Shown one piece after another: positions 24,108-39,100 of a DNA stretch of 64,000 nucleotides; within the stretch, counting starts at the first letter, position 1; the number at the start of each line of letters is the position of its first letter. The DNA is from Paralithodes platypus (Eukaryota > Arthropoda > Malacostraca > Decapoda > Lithodidae). The notes under the pieces were generated by a model. That model was not told the DNA's origin. It made no database searches and saw nothing but the letters and a program-made list of their open reading frames with translations. Location: positions 4,673,103 to 4,737,102 of the forward strand of contig CM064552.1 in NCBI GenBank assembly GCA_032716605.1, in the 5' to 3' direction. A program made the translations under genes and the position numbers.

Positions 24108-27100
24108 TATACATATATGAGAGAGAGAGAGATCATAATTGCGCGTGAGTTACGTGAATAAATGTTTAGGCCCCAGCCAGGACTCAAACCGCAGTCAATC
24201 AGAATGACATCTCACTCGACCACGGCGTGATAAAGGTTAACCAACCTTTTCCCATATATACAGGTGAAGGGAAATCCTAATTGTATTTTGAGATTTTTAA
24301 ATGTTCGCCCCATTAGTTTGGCGATTTTAAGAACTTTCGCCCCATTTCTATCAATTTTAAGACCTTTCGTGTTATTTACGAGTCGATTTGTTCCTGGCGA
24401 CTGATAGCGAGACTGTAATGGAAGAGGAACTGGCGGAACATTTTCTGCCGAAAAATGTACAAATTTATCTTGAAAGAGGATCTATGGGGTGTAATTTTTT
24501 AGCTTCATGGAGGTCAAGGGAACAAAATAAAAATCTTCCCTTAATTATCATCTTGGCAGGTATACAGGCATCATTTATATGTAGGCTACAATATCCCAGG
24601 AAGGCCTCAAAAGCATGTGATAAGGAATTGCTGGAACTCCTGTTTCATTTGTCTGGCTTCCCTCACTGTTTCTGTCTCACCTATACGAGAGCAATCCAGC
24701 TAGCTATCACAAACACCGACCCCTCCTATCTATTTCACTACACTAAACAAGCAGACTACTCTTCCTTCTAATAAGGTACACCTTTAAAAAAAAAAAATAA
24801 TAATAAAAAAAATAATAATAATAATAATTTGACTTTCTCAGTCTTTCAACTTTGGGGGTGGTACTTGTTGCAGACAGCTTTGTATTTGGTCTCCTTCATA
24901 CACAGGAAAAAATATAACGACCGAGTTATATTACCAAACATTTACTTTGATTTTATCATTCTACTTCTGTGAGTGCTGTCAATCAATGTTGAGGGATATG
25001 ATAGATTATTCTCTATTAGTTAATATCTATTCATCCTATGGTACAAGTCCCAACACTCTGGGTAACATTGTTGTTTAAGCGGTGTGCAATTGTCAGTGAA
25101 AATTTGTGTTTATGTGAGCCTATAATCATACGTAATAAATGTTTTAGTTTATGCTAAATGATACATTTTCTTTGAAAACTAATTTAAAATAGAAAACGTT
25201 TTTATTGGGTAACTAAAAGTATTTCATGAAACCAGTGATGTAATTTAATTATTTTGAGCTGAATTCAGATGTTTTTGATGACAACAAACTATAATAAACA
25301 CTTAGAAAGGAATTATCGTCATACAATTTACCCAAAATAACACCGAAAACGGAATAATTTTGTTTTTAATTATTTCTTAGTGAAGGAGACGCGAAGATTC
25401 GTCATTGTTAATTTTGCTGCGACGGTGTTGAGGTGTTGTTTTGATACGTGCTGTATTGAAGATATATTATTGAATTAATTGATTTAACAAAATATTATTA
25501 ATACTTTCTTGCTTCATTTAACAAATATTTATCATAGTATTATTTGTAATGGCACGTAAATTGAGCATTACATCAGCAAGTGAAACATTTCACGACTGTG
25601 ATTCCAAAAGTATGGAATCATTCACCGATTGCCGATCCGAAAATAGTGAAAGTTTTACATCAAACGAAATCCGCATAACAATGGACAGTGATCAAACACT
25701 TTCAGAGGATAATCTAACCCAACAAATGGCCGAACAAAAGTCCAAGATGGGGATTTTCAGGAAACTATGGTTGGGACTTTTGGGTTTTCTGTTCTTCTCT
25801 CTGTTGACCATCGATGTATCCTGTACCCTTTATCTTCAGGTTAAAGTGGCCCCCAAAATCCCCAAGGACATCGCCGGGGGTCTGTCTATGATGGTTAAAA
25901 GTGGCGTCCCCGTGGAAGCTATACTGGGACCTAACGTGGATAGTGATAAATTTGATCACTTTATTCATGTAGTCTATAAAATGTTCAAGACCTTCCCGGG
26001 GATGCCAGACTTTGATGAAGTGATAGCAAAATACACGGGTATCGAGAGCCTCCCCGTACTGAAAAATGAGGTGAACAATGGTCTCATACTATTGTTTACC
26101 ACTGAAACTTTGCTTCTGGTGAGCATTTTCAGTTTTTATTTCCTTATATCTGCATGGTACCGTGTAATAGCTATAATAATTTGCTTAGCATTTGGCTTGA
26201 GCTTGTTCGCTTGCCAGTGGGCCATGAGTCTACTATTCTATGTGCAGATTCTCGGCCCCTTGCAGTATTTCAACGTCATCGAGACTAAGCCGGTCTGGTA
26301 CGCCATGCAGGGTGTTCAGAGTGCCGTCATTTGCTGGTTCCTGGCAAAACTTTTCATCTACATTTTGGCGCTCCAGCAAACGCCTGCCATCTTTCGCCGC
26401 AAAACACAATCGGTTGATCCCGAACCGGTTTTTGACTGTCCCGTGTGAGATTGGCTCGTTTCTGAATTTACCGGGTTAAGGTCATATGTATTATATCGTA
26501 CTTTTTTAGTTTTATGGATATTAAAGTTAGTTTTAGCCCTTTGAAGATTATGATGCATTTTGACAGTTTATTCTGGCTATCATTAGACGATTTTATACAG
26601 GTTAAGAAGGATCTATGGAAATGATAAGGGTAAAGACTATATCATTAGCCCTCTGACTTCCATATACCCCTCCTAATATAAATAAAATTGTCTAATAGTA
26701 GCCGGAAAACAGAAAAAATGCGTATTGGATCTTGAAAGAATTAACATATTTTAGTTTTTAGTTATATGGATATAAATTATAGATATGTACACGATCTAAT
26801 ATATATAGACTTAGTAATTTTAGTTGTATAGATATTAATTTTATATTTGTATACCGTATATGAATAGACTTAACAATTTTAGTTTACTATACTTAGACCT
26901 TACACAAAGAGCTTTTGACGGCATCAACTCAGCTAGACCACCACACAGATCACTATTAGCCACACTCGATATTAGTAAAGCCTTCGATGCCATCCCCCGC
27001 CACAACCTAACAAACAAAATCTACAACACAAACATGCACAACAACACAAAAAGGGTGGCTGGCCAACTTCCTAGCAGGCAGATGTGCACACGTATCTTTT

Positions 27101-30100
27101 GCCGGTCAGTCATCTAAAATCAGAAACTTTCCAAACGGAGTCCCACAAGGATCCGTCCTATCGCCCGCACTCTTCAATCTGTACATGCACGATATAACTA
27201 CACCCAATACGCCCCAAATAAACTTAGCCTCCTATGCAGATGACGTAACACTCACATGCACACACCATGACCCAAAAAGAGCAACAGATCTCCTTCAACC
27301 CTATCTCAACACATTACATGGCTGGTGCACTACAAACAGACTTAATCTAGCCCCAGCCAAATCCACCGCAACCCTGCTCACAAGCTGGACAGGAGAACAC
27401 GAATACATCCCTCAACTCACCATAAACAACACACCCCTAACACATACACACACACCCAAAATCCTAGGAGTAACATATGATACTCATATGACATTCAAAC
27501 AGCACACCACAAACATTAAAAAGACACTGACACCCAGACTTAATGCCCTCAGGTCACTTGCTCACACAAAATTTGGACACAACAAAGAAACTACCACCAC
27601 AGTATATAAACAATACATAAGATCAGTGATGGAATACGCAAGCCCAGCCTGGGCTTCTAACCTAGCTGAAACACATCATAAGAATTTACAGACTATTCAA
27701 AACAAAGCCCTGAAGATCATTACAGGCTGCACAGCTACTGCACCCACAGATCACCTACATCAAGAAACCAAAATCCTCAAAGTCAAAGACCATCTGGACA
27801 TGAGAGGCACTCAATTCCTGGCAGCAGCCTCCACGAACCAAGACCACCCACTAAACTACATGGCAACACACCCACAGACACCAAGAAATATCAAAACAAC
27901 ACCCAGCACACGGTATCACACACAATTATTGTCCTCTCTCCCTCCCTGCCCACCCCGAACCAACTTCCAGAAGCACATCCATACTCATATCTCTCGCCAA
28001 TCCATCCACTCCCTCACAGACAACACGCAGCTGCATGCACGACCTCCCGAAATCCATCCTTCCGAATCCTCCCTCCCTCGCGAGGACAGAGTCCACCTGG
28101 CCAGGCTGAGATGCGACACCATCCAGCTCTCCTGAGCTATCAGAAGAGACTGGATGACTCCGTTGCCGACGCCTGCCCGGGATGTAACACAGCACCCCAT
28201 ACCATTAAACACATCATAGAAGACTGCATTTCACACAACCACTTACGCCAACAACACAATCTACACTCAATGAGAGCTCTGTGGGAAAGCCCAATCGTGG
28301 CCATGGCCTTCCTCAGGGACTCGGGGCTGTTCGGCCGGGCAACTTAGGGAACAACAACAACAACAACAACAACAACTATACTTATAAATGTTAATAAAAT
28401 CCTCCTACTCAAGGAGACAGAAGCGGGCGAGAGAACCCGAAAGTGGTACCGGACCCTGAGAGTAGGAACTTTAAATGTTGTTTCTGTTCGGGCTCTGTCT
28501 CGTGTCGGCCACCCTCAGCAGTGGGGTATGTGCCCGAATATATACATACTGTACATACATACATAATTGTTATGTATATAATGTGCATATAAAGGTGGTA
28601 AAGGTGGCTAGACCTCCATCAACCTTAGAAAATCACCCCCTAGACCCCCTTTCAAGACAAATTTGTACATTTTTCGGTAGATATATGTCCCGACCGAAGG
28701 CCGATTCCTTCTAAAATTAGAGGCTCGCTTACGCTCGCCAGGAAAAAATCGACACCTAAATGGCACGAAAGGTCTTTATATTGACAAAGAAATGGGGCGA
28801 AAGGTCTCAAATTCGCCAAACTAATATAACGAACGTCATAAAACCTCAAAACTAATACGCTAAACATGAGGGAGAAGGGGATTCAGAACAAACAAGCACT
28901 ACCGGTACCCCCTTAAGTTGTATAAAATAGCATAATGTAAAGAAGATATTGAAAAGGGGCGCTGCGTTCCCGCAGGGGGGGGGGGGATGGGCAGCTTTTC
29001 TGACCCCCCCACTCCCCTTTTCCTCGTGTTTAGCCCCATTAGTTTTGAGATGTTAAGATTTTAAGACTTTTCACCCCTATCCGTTCTCAATACTAGGAAC
29101 TTCCCTGCCATGTAGGTGTACATTTTTGTCCTGGCGAGCGTAAGCGAGCCTGTAATTATTGGAGTAACCGGCCTTCGGCCTGGACATGATATTATTCTAC
29201 CGAAAAATGTACACATTTATCTTGAAGGGGATTTTTTTTTTTTTTTTTTTTCAAGTTTGATGGAGGTCTAGCGAGGAAACTAAAAAATGCCTTAATAAAC
29301 TAAATTAATGAATAGACGAAAAACAAGCACTACCCCCTTAAGCTGTATAGAGGGCCTTCCTAAGCTGTATAAAATAGAATAATCTAAAGAAGATATTGAA
29401 AAAAGGCGCTGTGTTCCCGCGGAGTTAATTGGAGGAGGGTACGCCGTGTTCTAATTGGCCAGGAATAATAAAAGGTAGCCGCTGATTGGTCCCCCTTATC
29501 CGGACACTGACCGCTGATTGGCCGGCTATAACGAACCCTTCAACATAATGCTTGGTTATATTTTACATTCTGCTTTAACCATATCTAGTCCGAGGTCCTT
29601 TGTTTACTTGTTATTGAGGAATTTAATTGTTTTTGTGTCATTTTAGAACAATATATATTTAGTTTGTCCCCTAGGCTAACAAATACGCCTCCCCAGACTT
29701 CCTTCAAACTACAAAATTCCACACTCCTTTCAAGATAAATCTGTAGCCTACATTTTAATACCAATGCGATTTATAGTACCATGCTTCTTAATACAATGAG
29801 TGTGTCCTACTTTACCATGCGACTTAATACCAATGCGACTTGTACCATACTTCTTAATACAAAGCATGAGTCTTACTGTACCATGTGCCTTAATACCAAT
29901 GCAAAGTGTACCATGCATCTTAATACCAATGTGATTTACAGTACCATGCTTCTTAATACAAAGCGTGTGTCTTATTGTACCATGCATCTTAATACCAATG
30001 TGATTTACAGTACCATGCTTCTTAATACAAAGCGTGTGTCTTATTGTACCATGCGTCTTAATACCAATGCGATTTACAGTACCATGCTTCTTAATACAAA

Positions 30101-33100
30101 GCGTGTGTCTTATTGTACCATGCATCTTAATACCAATGTGATTTACAGTACCATGCTTCTTAATACAAAGCGTGTGTCTTATTGTACCATGCGTCTTAAT
30201 ACCAATGTGATTTACAGTACCATGCTTCTTAATACAAAGCGTGTGTCTTATTGTACCATGCGTCTTAATACCAATGTGATTTACAGTACCATGCTTCTTA
30301 ATACAATGTTTGTGTGTCTTATTGTACCATGCGTCTTAATACCAATGCGATTTACAGTACCATGCTTCTTAATACAAAGCGTGTGTCTTATTGTACCATG
30401 CGTCTTAATACCAATGTGATTTACAGTACCATGCTTCTTAATACAATGTTTGTGTGTCTTATTGTACCATGCGTCTTAATACCAATGCGATTTACAGTAC
30501 CATGCTTCTTAATACAAAGCGTGTGTCTTATGTACCATGCGTCTTAATACCAATGTGATTTACAGTACCATGCTTTAATACAATGTTTGTGTGTCTTATT
30601 GTACCATGCGTCTTAATACCAATGTGATTTACAGTACCATGCTTCTTAATACAATGTTTGTGTGTCTTATTGTACCATGCGTCTTAATACCAATGCGATT
30701 TACAGTACCATGCTTCTTAATACAAAGCGTGTCTTATTGTACCATGCGTCTTAATACCAATGCGATTTACAGTACCATGCTTCTTAATACAAAGCGTGTT
30801 TTTTTTTTTTTTTTTTTTTTTTTTTTCTATGTGATTGAGGGAGGCAAAAGGCATTACTGCCTATAGCGAGTGCCTCCCCCATAGTTGAAAGAGTGACAGG
30901 GCCAAAATCAAGGGACGTTCGAGCCAAAATGCCTGGACACACGGAGTTTGAAGCAATTTAAGTCATAGGAAGAGGGAAAGACTGATTCTGGGAGAGAGTT
31001 CCAGAGCTCAGCTGTTGAGTAGAAGAAAGTTTGAGAGTAACGTTTCACTCTTGGGTTGGAGAGTTGCACAGAGTAGGGGTGGGATTGAGTTGCAAGACGG
31101 GTACCACGTGCCCTACGTAAAGGAGGTGGTATGCACTGGTATAGCTCTGAGGAACACTGATTATTATAGTAGCGATAGAATAGCAAGAGAGATGCAACAT
31201 TGCGGCGGAGAGAGAGAGATTGCAGAGAGTTGGTGAGTGGACGGGAGTTAATGATACGAAAGGCCTTCCTTTCAACTTTGTCTAGGAGAGCGGTGTGAGA
31301 GGAACCTCCCCACACATGTGAACAATACTCAATACAAGGGCGCACTATGCCCCTGTACAGAGCAAGAAGCTGTGCTGGGGAAAAGAACCCCCTAAGGCGG
31401 TTGAGCACACCCAGCTTCTGAGAGGCTGCCTTAGCAAGACTGGTAATATGGTCCTTCCAAATGAGAGCAGAAGAAAAAGAGACACCAAGAATATTTAGAG
31501 AAGATGAAAGGTTGATTTTTGTATTGTTGAAGAATAAGGGATAGTCCGCTGGGAGACCCTGACGGGTAGATAGATGGAGAAATTGGGTTTTGGAAGCATT
31601 AAAGTTAACAAGGTTTTCTTTGCCCCAATTGGAAATAGTATTTAGATCAGAATTTAAGAGTTCTATGGCTTCATTACGTTTGTCGTTGAGGAATTGCTGG
31701 CTGGGGCGTTCTGAAAAACTAATGGAGTAGTGTAAGGTTGAGTCGTCTGCGTATGAATGGATGGGAATTAAGGTACAGTTAAGGAGATCATTTATAAAAA
31801 TTAGAAAGAGAATAGGAGATAGGACAGAGCCCTGAGGAACACCGGAGTTTATAGGGTGAGGAAGTGAACAATGGCCGTCCACAACCGCGGCTATGGAACG
31901 GCTGGAAAGGAAATTAGAGACAAAGGCACAGATGGAGGGATAGAAACCAAAGGAGGGTAGTTTAGAAATTAAAGATTTATGCCAGACTCTATCGACTCCT
32001 ACGGTACAAGTCCCAACACTCTGGGTAACATTGTTGTTTAAGCGGTGTGCAATTGTCAGTGAAAATTTGTGTTTATGTGAGCCTATAATCATATGTAATA
32101 AATGTTTTAGTTTGTGCTAAATAATAAATTTTCTTTGAAAACTAATTTAAAATAGAAAACGTTTTTATTGGGTACCGTAACTAAAAGTATTTCATGAAAC
32201 CAGTGATGTAATTTAATTATTTTGAGCTGAATTCAGATGTTTTTGATAACAACAAACTATAATAAACACTTAGAAAGGAATTATCGTCATACAATTTACC
32301 CAAAATAACACCGAAAACGGAATATTTTGTTTTTAATTATTTCTTAGTGAAGGAGACGCGAAGATTCGTCATTGTTAATTTTGCTGCGACGGTGTTGAGG
32401 TGTTGTTCTGATACGTGCTGTTTTGAAGATATATTATTGAATTAATTGATTTAACAAAATATTATTAATACTTTCTTGCTTCATTTAACAAATATTTATC
32501 ATAGTATTATTTGTAATGGCACGTAAATTGAGCATTACATCAGCAAGTGAAACATTTCACGACTGTGATTCCAAAAGTATGGAATCTTTCACCGATTGCC
32601 GATCCGAAAATAGTGAAAGTTTTACATCAAACGAAATCAGCATAACAATGGACAGTGATCAAACACTTTCAGAGGATAATCTAACCCAACAAATGGCCGA
32701 ACAAAAGTCCAAGATGGGGATTTCAGGAAACTATGGTTGGGACTTTTGGGTTTTCTGTTCTTCTCTCTGTTGACCATCGATGTATCCTGTACCCTTTATC
32801 TTCAGGTTAAAGTGGCCCCCAAAATCCCCAAGGACATCGCCGGGGGTCTGTCTATGATGGTTAAAAGTGGCGTCCCCGTGGAAGCTATACTGGGACCTAA
32901 CGTGGATAGTGATAAATTTGATCACTTTATTCATGTAGTCTATAAAATGTTCAAGACCTTCCCGGGGATGCCAGACTTTGATGAAGTGATAGCAAAATAC
33001 ACGGGTATCGAGAGCCTCCCGTACTGAAAAATGAGGTGAACAATGGTCTCATACTATTGTTTACCACTGAAACTTTGCTTCTGGTGAGTATTTTCAGTTT

Positions 33101-36100
33101 TTATTTCCTTATATCTGCATGGTACCGTGTAATAGCTATAATAATTTGCTTAGCATTTGGCTTGAGCTTGTTCGCTTGCCAGTGGCCATGAGTCTACTAT
33201 TCTATGTGCAGATTCTCGGCCCCTTGCAGTATTTCAACGTCATCGAGACTAAGCCGGTCTGGTACGCCATGCAGGGTGTTCAGAGTGCCGTCATTTGCTG
33301 GTTCCTGACAAAACTTTTCATCTACATTTTGGCGCTCCAGCAAACACCTGCCATCTTTCGCCGCAAAACACAATCGGTTGATCCCGAACCGGTTTTTGAC
33401 TGTCCCGTGTGAGATTGGCTCGTTTCTGAATTTACCGGGTTAAGGTCATATGTATTATATCGTACTTTTTAGTTTTATGGATATTAACGTTAGTTTTAGC
33501 CCTTTGAAGATTATGACGCATTTTGACAGTTTATTCTGGCTATCATTAGACGATTTTATACAGGTTAAGAAGGATCTATGGAAATGATAAGGGTAAAGAC
33601 TATTTCATTAGCCCTCTGACTTCCATATACCCCTCCTAATATCATATAATTTAATAGTAGCCAGAAAAAAGGAGAGAAATGCGTATTGGATCTTGAAAGA
33701 ATTAACATATTTTAGTTTTTAGTTATATGGATATAAATTATAGATATGTACACGATCTAATATATATAGACTTAGTAATTTTAGTTGTATAGATATTAAT
33801 TTTATATTTGTATACCGTATATGAATAGACTTAACAATTTTAGTTTACTATACTTAGACCTTACACAAAGAGCTTTTGACGGCATCAACTCAGCTAGACC
33901 ACCACACAGATCACTATTAGCCACACTCGACATTAGTAAAGCCTTCGATGCCATCCCCCGCCACAACCTAACAAACAAAATCTACAACACAAACATGCAC
34001 AACAACACAAAAAGGTGGCTGGCCAACTTCCTAGCAGGCAGATGTGCACACGTATCTTTTGCCGGTCAGTCATCTAAAATCAGAAACTTTCCAAACGGAG
34101 TCCCACAAGGATCCGTCCTATCGCCCGCACTCTTCAATCTGTACATGCACGATATAACTACACCCAATACGCCCCAAATAAACTTAGCCTCCTATGCAGA
34201 TGACATAACACTCACATGTACACACCATGACCCAAAAAGAGCAACAGATCTCCTTCAACCCTATCTCAACACACTACATGGCTGGTGCACTACAAACAGA
34301 CTTAATCTAGCCCCAGCCAAATCCACCGCAACCCTGCTCACAAGCTGGACAGGAGAACACGAATACATCCCTCAACTCACCATAAACAACACACCATAAA
34401 CAACACACCCCTAACACATACACACACACCCAAAATCCTAGGAGTAACATATGTTACTCATAGGACATTCAAACAGCACACCACAAACATTAAAAAGACA
34501 CTGACACCCAGACTTAATGCCCTCAGGTCACTTGCTCACACAAAATTTGGACACAACAAAGAAACTACCACCACAGTATATAAACAATACATAAGATCAG
34601 TGATGGTATACGCAAGCCCAGCCTGGGCTTCTAACCTAGCTGAAACACATCATAAGAACTTACAGACTATTCAAAACAAAGCCCTGAAGATCATTACAGG
34701 CTGCACAGCTACTGCACCCACAGATCACCTAAATCAAGAAACCAAAATCCTCAAAGTCAAAGACCATCTGGACATGAGAGGCACTCAATCCTGGCAGCAG
34801 CCTCCACGAACCAAGACCACCCACTAAACTACATGGCAACACACCCACAGACACCAAGAAATATCAAAACAACACCCAGCACACGGTATCACACACAATT
34901 ATTGTCCTCTCTCCCTCCCTGCCCACCCCGAACCAACTTCCAGAAGCACATCCATACTCATATCTCTCGCCAATCCATCCACTCCCTCACAGACAGCACG
35001 CAGCTGCATGCACGACCTCCCGAAATCCATCCTTCCGAATCCTCCCTCCCTCGCGAGGACAGAGTCCACCTGGCCAGGCTGAGATGTGACACCATCCAGC
35101 TGTCCTGAGCTATCAGAAGAGACTGGATGACTCCGTTGCCGACGCCTGCCCGGGATGTAACACAGCACCCCATACCATTAAACACATTATAGAAGACTGC
35201 ATTTCACACAACCACTTACGCCAACAACACAATCTACACTCAATGAGAGCTCTGTGGGAAAGCCCGATCGTGGCCATGGCCTTCCTCAGGGACTCAGGGC
35301 TGTTCGGCCGGGCAGCTTAGGGAACAACAACAACAACAACAACAACTATACTTATAAATGTTAATAAAATCCTCCTACTCAAGGAGACAGAAACGGGCGA
35401 GAGAACCCGAAAGTGGTACCGGACCCTGAGAGTAGGAACTTTAAATGTTGTTTCTGTTCGGGCTCTGTCTCGTGTCGGCCACCCTCAGCAGTGGGGTATG
35501 TGCCCGAATATATACATACTGTACATACATACATAATTGTTATGTATATAATGTGCATATAAAGGTGGTAAAGGTGGCTAGACCTCCATCAACCTTAGAA
35601 AATCACCCCCTAGACCCCCTTTCAAGACAAATTTGTACATTTTTCGGTAGATATATGTCCCGACCGAAGGCCGATTCCTTCTAAAATTAGAGGCTCGCTT
35701 ACGCTCGCCAGGAAAAAAATCGACACCTAAATGGCACGAAAGGTCTTTATATTGACAAAGAAATGGGGCAAAAGGTCTCAAATTCGCCAAACTAATATAA
35801 CGAACGTCATAAAACCTCAAAACTAATACGCTAAACATGAGGGAGAAGGGGATTCAGAACAAACAAGCACTACCGGTACCCCCTTAAGTTGTATAAAATA
35901 GCATAATGTAAAGAAGATATTGAAAAGGGGCGCTGCGTTCCCGCAGGGGGGGGGGGGGGGATGGGCAGCTTTTCTGACCCCCCCCCCTCCCCTTTTCCTC
36001 GTGTTTAGCCCCATTAGTTTTGAGATGTTAAGATTTTAAGACTTTTCACCCCTATTCGTTCTCAATACTAGGAACTTCCCTGCCATGTAGGTGTACATTT

Positions 36101-39100
36101 TTGTCCTGGCGAGCGTAAGCGAGCCTGTAATTATTGGAGTAACCGGCCTTCGGCCTGGACATGATATTATTCTACCGAAAAATGTACACATTTATCTTGA
36201 AGGGGATTTTTTTTTTTTTTTTTTTTTCAAGTTTGATGGAGGTCTAGCGAGGAAACTAAAAAATGCCTTAATAAACTAAATTAATGAATAGACGAAAAAC
36301 AAGCACTACCCCCTTAAGCTGTATAGAGGGCCTTCCTAAGCTGTATAAAATAGAATAATCTAAAGAAGATATTGAAAAAAGGCGCTGTGTTCCCGCGGAG
36401 TTAATTGGAGGAGGGTACGCCGTGTTCTAATTGGCCAGGAATAATAAAAGGTAGCCGCTGATTGGTCCCCCTTATCCGGACACTGACCGCTGATTGGCCG
36501 GCTATAACGAACCCTTCAACATAATGCTTGGTTATATTTTACATTCTGCTTTAACCATATCTAGTCCGAGGTCCTTTGTTTACTTGTTATTGAGGAATTT
36601 AATTGTTTTTGTGTCATTTTAGAACAATATATATTTTAGTTTGTCCCCTAGGCTAACAAATACGCCTCCCCAGACTTCCTTCAAACTACAAAATTCCACA
36701 CTCCTTTCAAGATAAATCTGTAGCCTACATTTTAATACCAATGCGATTTATAGTACCATGCTTCTTAATACAATGAGTGTGTCCTACTTTACCATGCGAC
36801 TTAATACCAATGCGACTTGTACCATACTTCTTAATACAAAGCATGAGTCTTACTGTACCATGTGCCTTAATACCAATGCAAAGTGTACCATGCATCTTAA
36901 TACCAATGTGATTTACAGTACCATGCTTCTTAATACAAAGCGTGTGTCTTATTGTACCATGCATCTTAATACCAATGTGATTTACAGTACCATGCTTCTT
37001 AATACAAAGCGTGTGTCTTATTGTACCATGCGTCTTAATACCAATGCGATTTACAGTACCATGCTTCTTAATACAAAGCGTGTGTCTTATTGTACCATGC
37101 ATCTTAATACCAATGTGATTTACAGTACCATGCTTCTTAATACAAAGCGTGTGTCTTATTGTACCATGCGTCTTAATACCAATGTGATTTACAGTACCAT
37201 GCTTCTTAATACAAAGCGTGTGTCTTATTGTACCATGCGTCTTAATACCAATGTGATTTACAGTACCATGCTTCTTAATACAATGTTTGTGTGTCTTATT
37301 GTACCATGCGTCTTAATACCAATGCGATTTACAGTACCATGCTTCTTAATACAAAGCGTGTGTCTTATTGTACCATGCGTCTTAATACCAATGTGATTTA
37401 CAGTACCATGCTTCTTAATACAATGTTTGTGTGTCTTATTGTACCATGCGTCTTAATACCAATGCGATTTACAGTACCATGCTTCTTAATACAATGTTTG
37501 TGTGTCTTATTGTACCATGCGTCTTAATACCAATGTGATTTACAGTACCATGCTTCTTAATACAAAGCGTGTCTTATTGTACCATGCGTCTTAATACCAA
37601 TGCGATTTACAGTACCATGCTTCTTAATACAAGCGTGTCTTATGTACCATGCGTCTTAATACCAATGCGATTTACAGTACCATGCTTCTTAATACAAAGC
37701 GTGTTTTTTTTTTTTTTTTTTTTTTTTTTTTTCTATGTGATTGAGGGAGGCAAAAGGCATTACTGCCTATAGCGAGTGCCTCCCCCATAGTTGAAAGAGT
37801 GACAGGGCCAAAATCAAGGGACGTTCGAGCCAAAATGCCTGGACACACGGAGTTTGAAGCAATTTAAGTCATAGGAAGAGGGAAAGACTGATTCTGGGAG
37901 AGAGTTCCAGAGCTCAGCTGTTGAGTAGAAGAAAGTTTGAGAGTAACGTTTCACTCTTGGGTTGGAGAGTTGCACAGAGTAGGGGTGGGATTGAGTTGCA
38001 AGACGGGTACCACGTGCCCTACGTAAAGGAGGTGGTATGCACTGGGATAGCTCTGAGGAACACTGATTATTATAGTAGCGATAGAATAGCGAGAGAGATG
38101 CAACATTGCGGCGGAGAGAGAGAGATTGCAGAGAGTTGGTGAGTGGACGGGAGTTAATGATACGAAAGGCCTTCCTTTCAACTTTGTCTAGGAGAGCGGT
38201 GTGAGAGGAACCTCCCCACACATGTGAACAATACTCAATACAAGGGCGCACTATGCCCCTGTACAGAGCAAGAAGCTGTGCTGGGGAAAAGAACCCCCTA
38301 AGGCGGTTGAGCACACCCAGCTTCTGGGAGGCTGCCTTAGCAAGACTGGTAATATGGTCCTTCCAAATGAGAGCAGAAGAAAAAGAGACACCAAGAATAT
38401 TTAGAGAAGATGAAAGGTTGATTTTTGTATTGTTGAAGAATAAGGGATAGTCCGCTGGGAGACCCTGACGGGTAGATAGATGGAGAAATTGGGTTTTGGA
38501 AGCATTAAAGTTAACAAGGTTTTCTTTGCCCCAATTGGAAATAGTATTTAGATCAGAATTTAAGAGTTCTATGGCTTCATTACGTTTGTCGTTGAGGAAT
38601 TGCTGGCTGGGGCGTTCTGAAAAACTAATGGAGTAGTGTAAGGTTGAGTCGTCTGCGTATGAATGGATGGGAATTAAGGTACAGTTAAGGAGATCATTTA
38701 TAAAAATTAGAAAGAGAATAGGAGATAGGACAGAGCCCTGAGGAACACCGGAGTTTATAGGGTGAGGAAGTGAACAATGGCCGTCCACAACCGCGGCTAT
38801 GGAACGGCTGGAAAGGAAATTAGAGACAAAGGCACAGATGGAGGGATAGAAACCAAAGGAGGGTAGTTTAGAAATTAAAGATTTATGCCAGACTCTATCA
38901 ACTCCTACGGTACAAGTCCCAACACTCTGGGTAACATTGTTGTTTAAGCGGTGTGCAATTGTCAGTGAAAATTTGTGTTTATGTGAGCCTATAATCATAT
39001 GTAATAAATGTTTTAGTTTGTGCTAAATAATAAATTTTCTTTGAAAACTAATTTAAAATAGAAAACGTTTTTATTGGGTAACTAAAAGTATTTCATGAAA

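Larger units (their letters stand above)
25041..32003. repeat. Tandem unit 1 (about 6.96 kb)
   Basis: Starts GTACAAGTCCCAACACTCTG and is followed by near-identical units at 32004 and 38910. It contains the 4-TM gene, LINE fragment, foldback element, 69-bp minisatellite and a junction LINE. The left flank (25000-25040) is unique. Confidence 0.9.
32004..38909. repeat. Tandem unit 2 (about 6.91 kb)
   Basis: Same order of elements as unit 1, with scattered single-base differences. Confidence 0.9.

Noticed and set aside
26860..28135. Reverse-transcriptase ORFs as host genes or as a retron/DGR-like system.
   Set aside because: They have non-LTR LINE hallmarks (YADD, CPGC..H..C knuckle, CAA tail) and several frame breaks.
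29781..30419. Long repetitive ORFs in the minisatellite as a possible secreted or structural repeat protein.
   Set aside because: Open frames exist on both strands purely because the period is 69 bp. There is no signal peptide, and codon-like constraint is not visible.
29755..30796. Regular repeat spacing suggesting a CRISPR array.
   Set aside because: There are no unique spacers, the unit is continuous, and the genome is eukaryotic.
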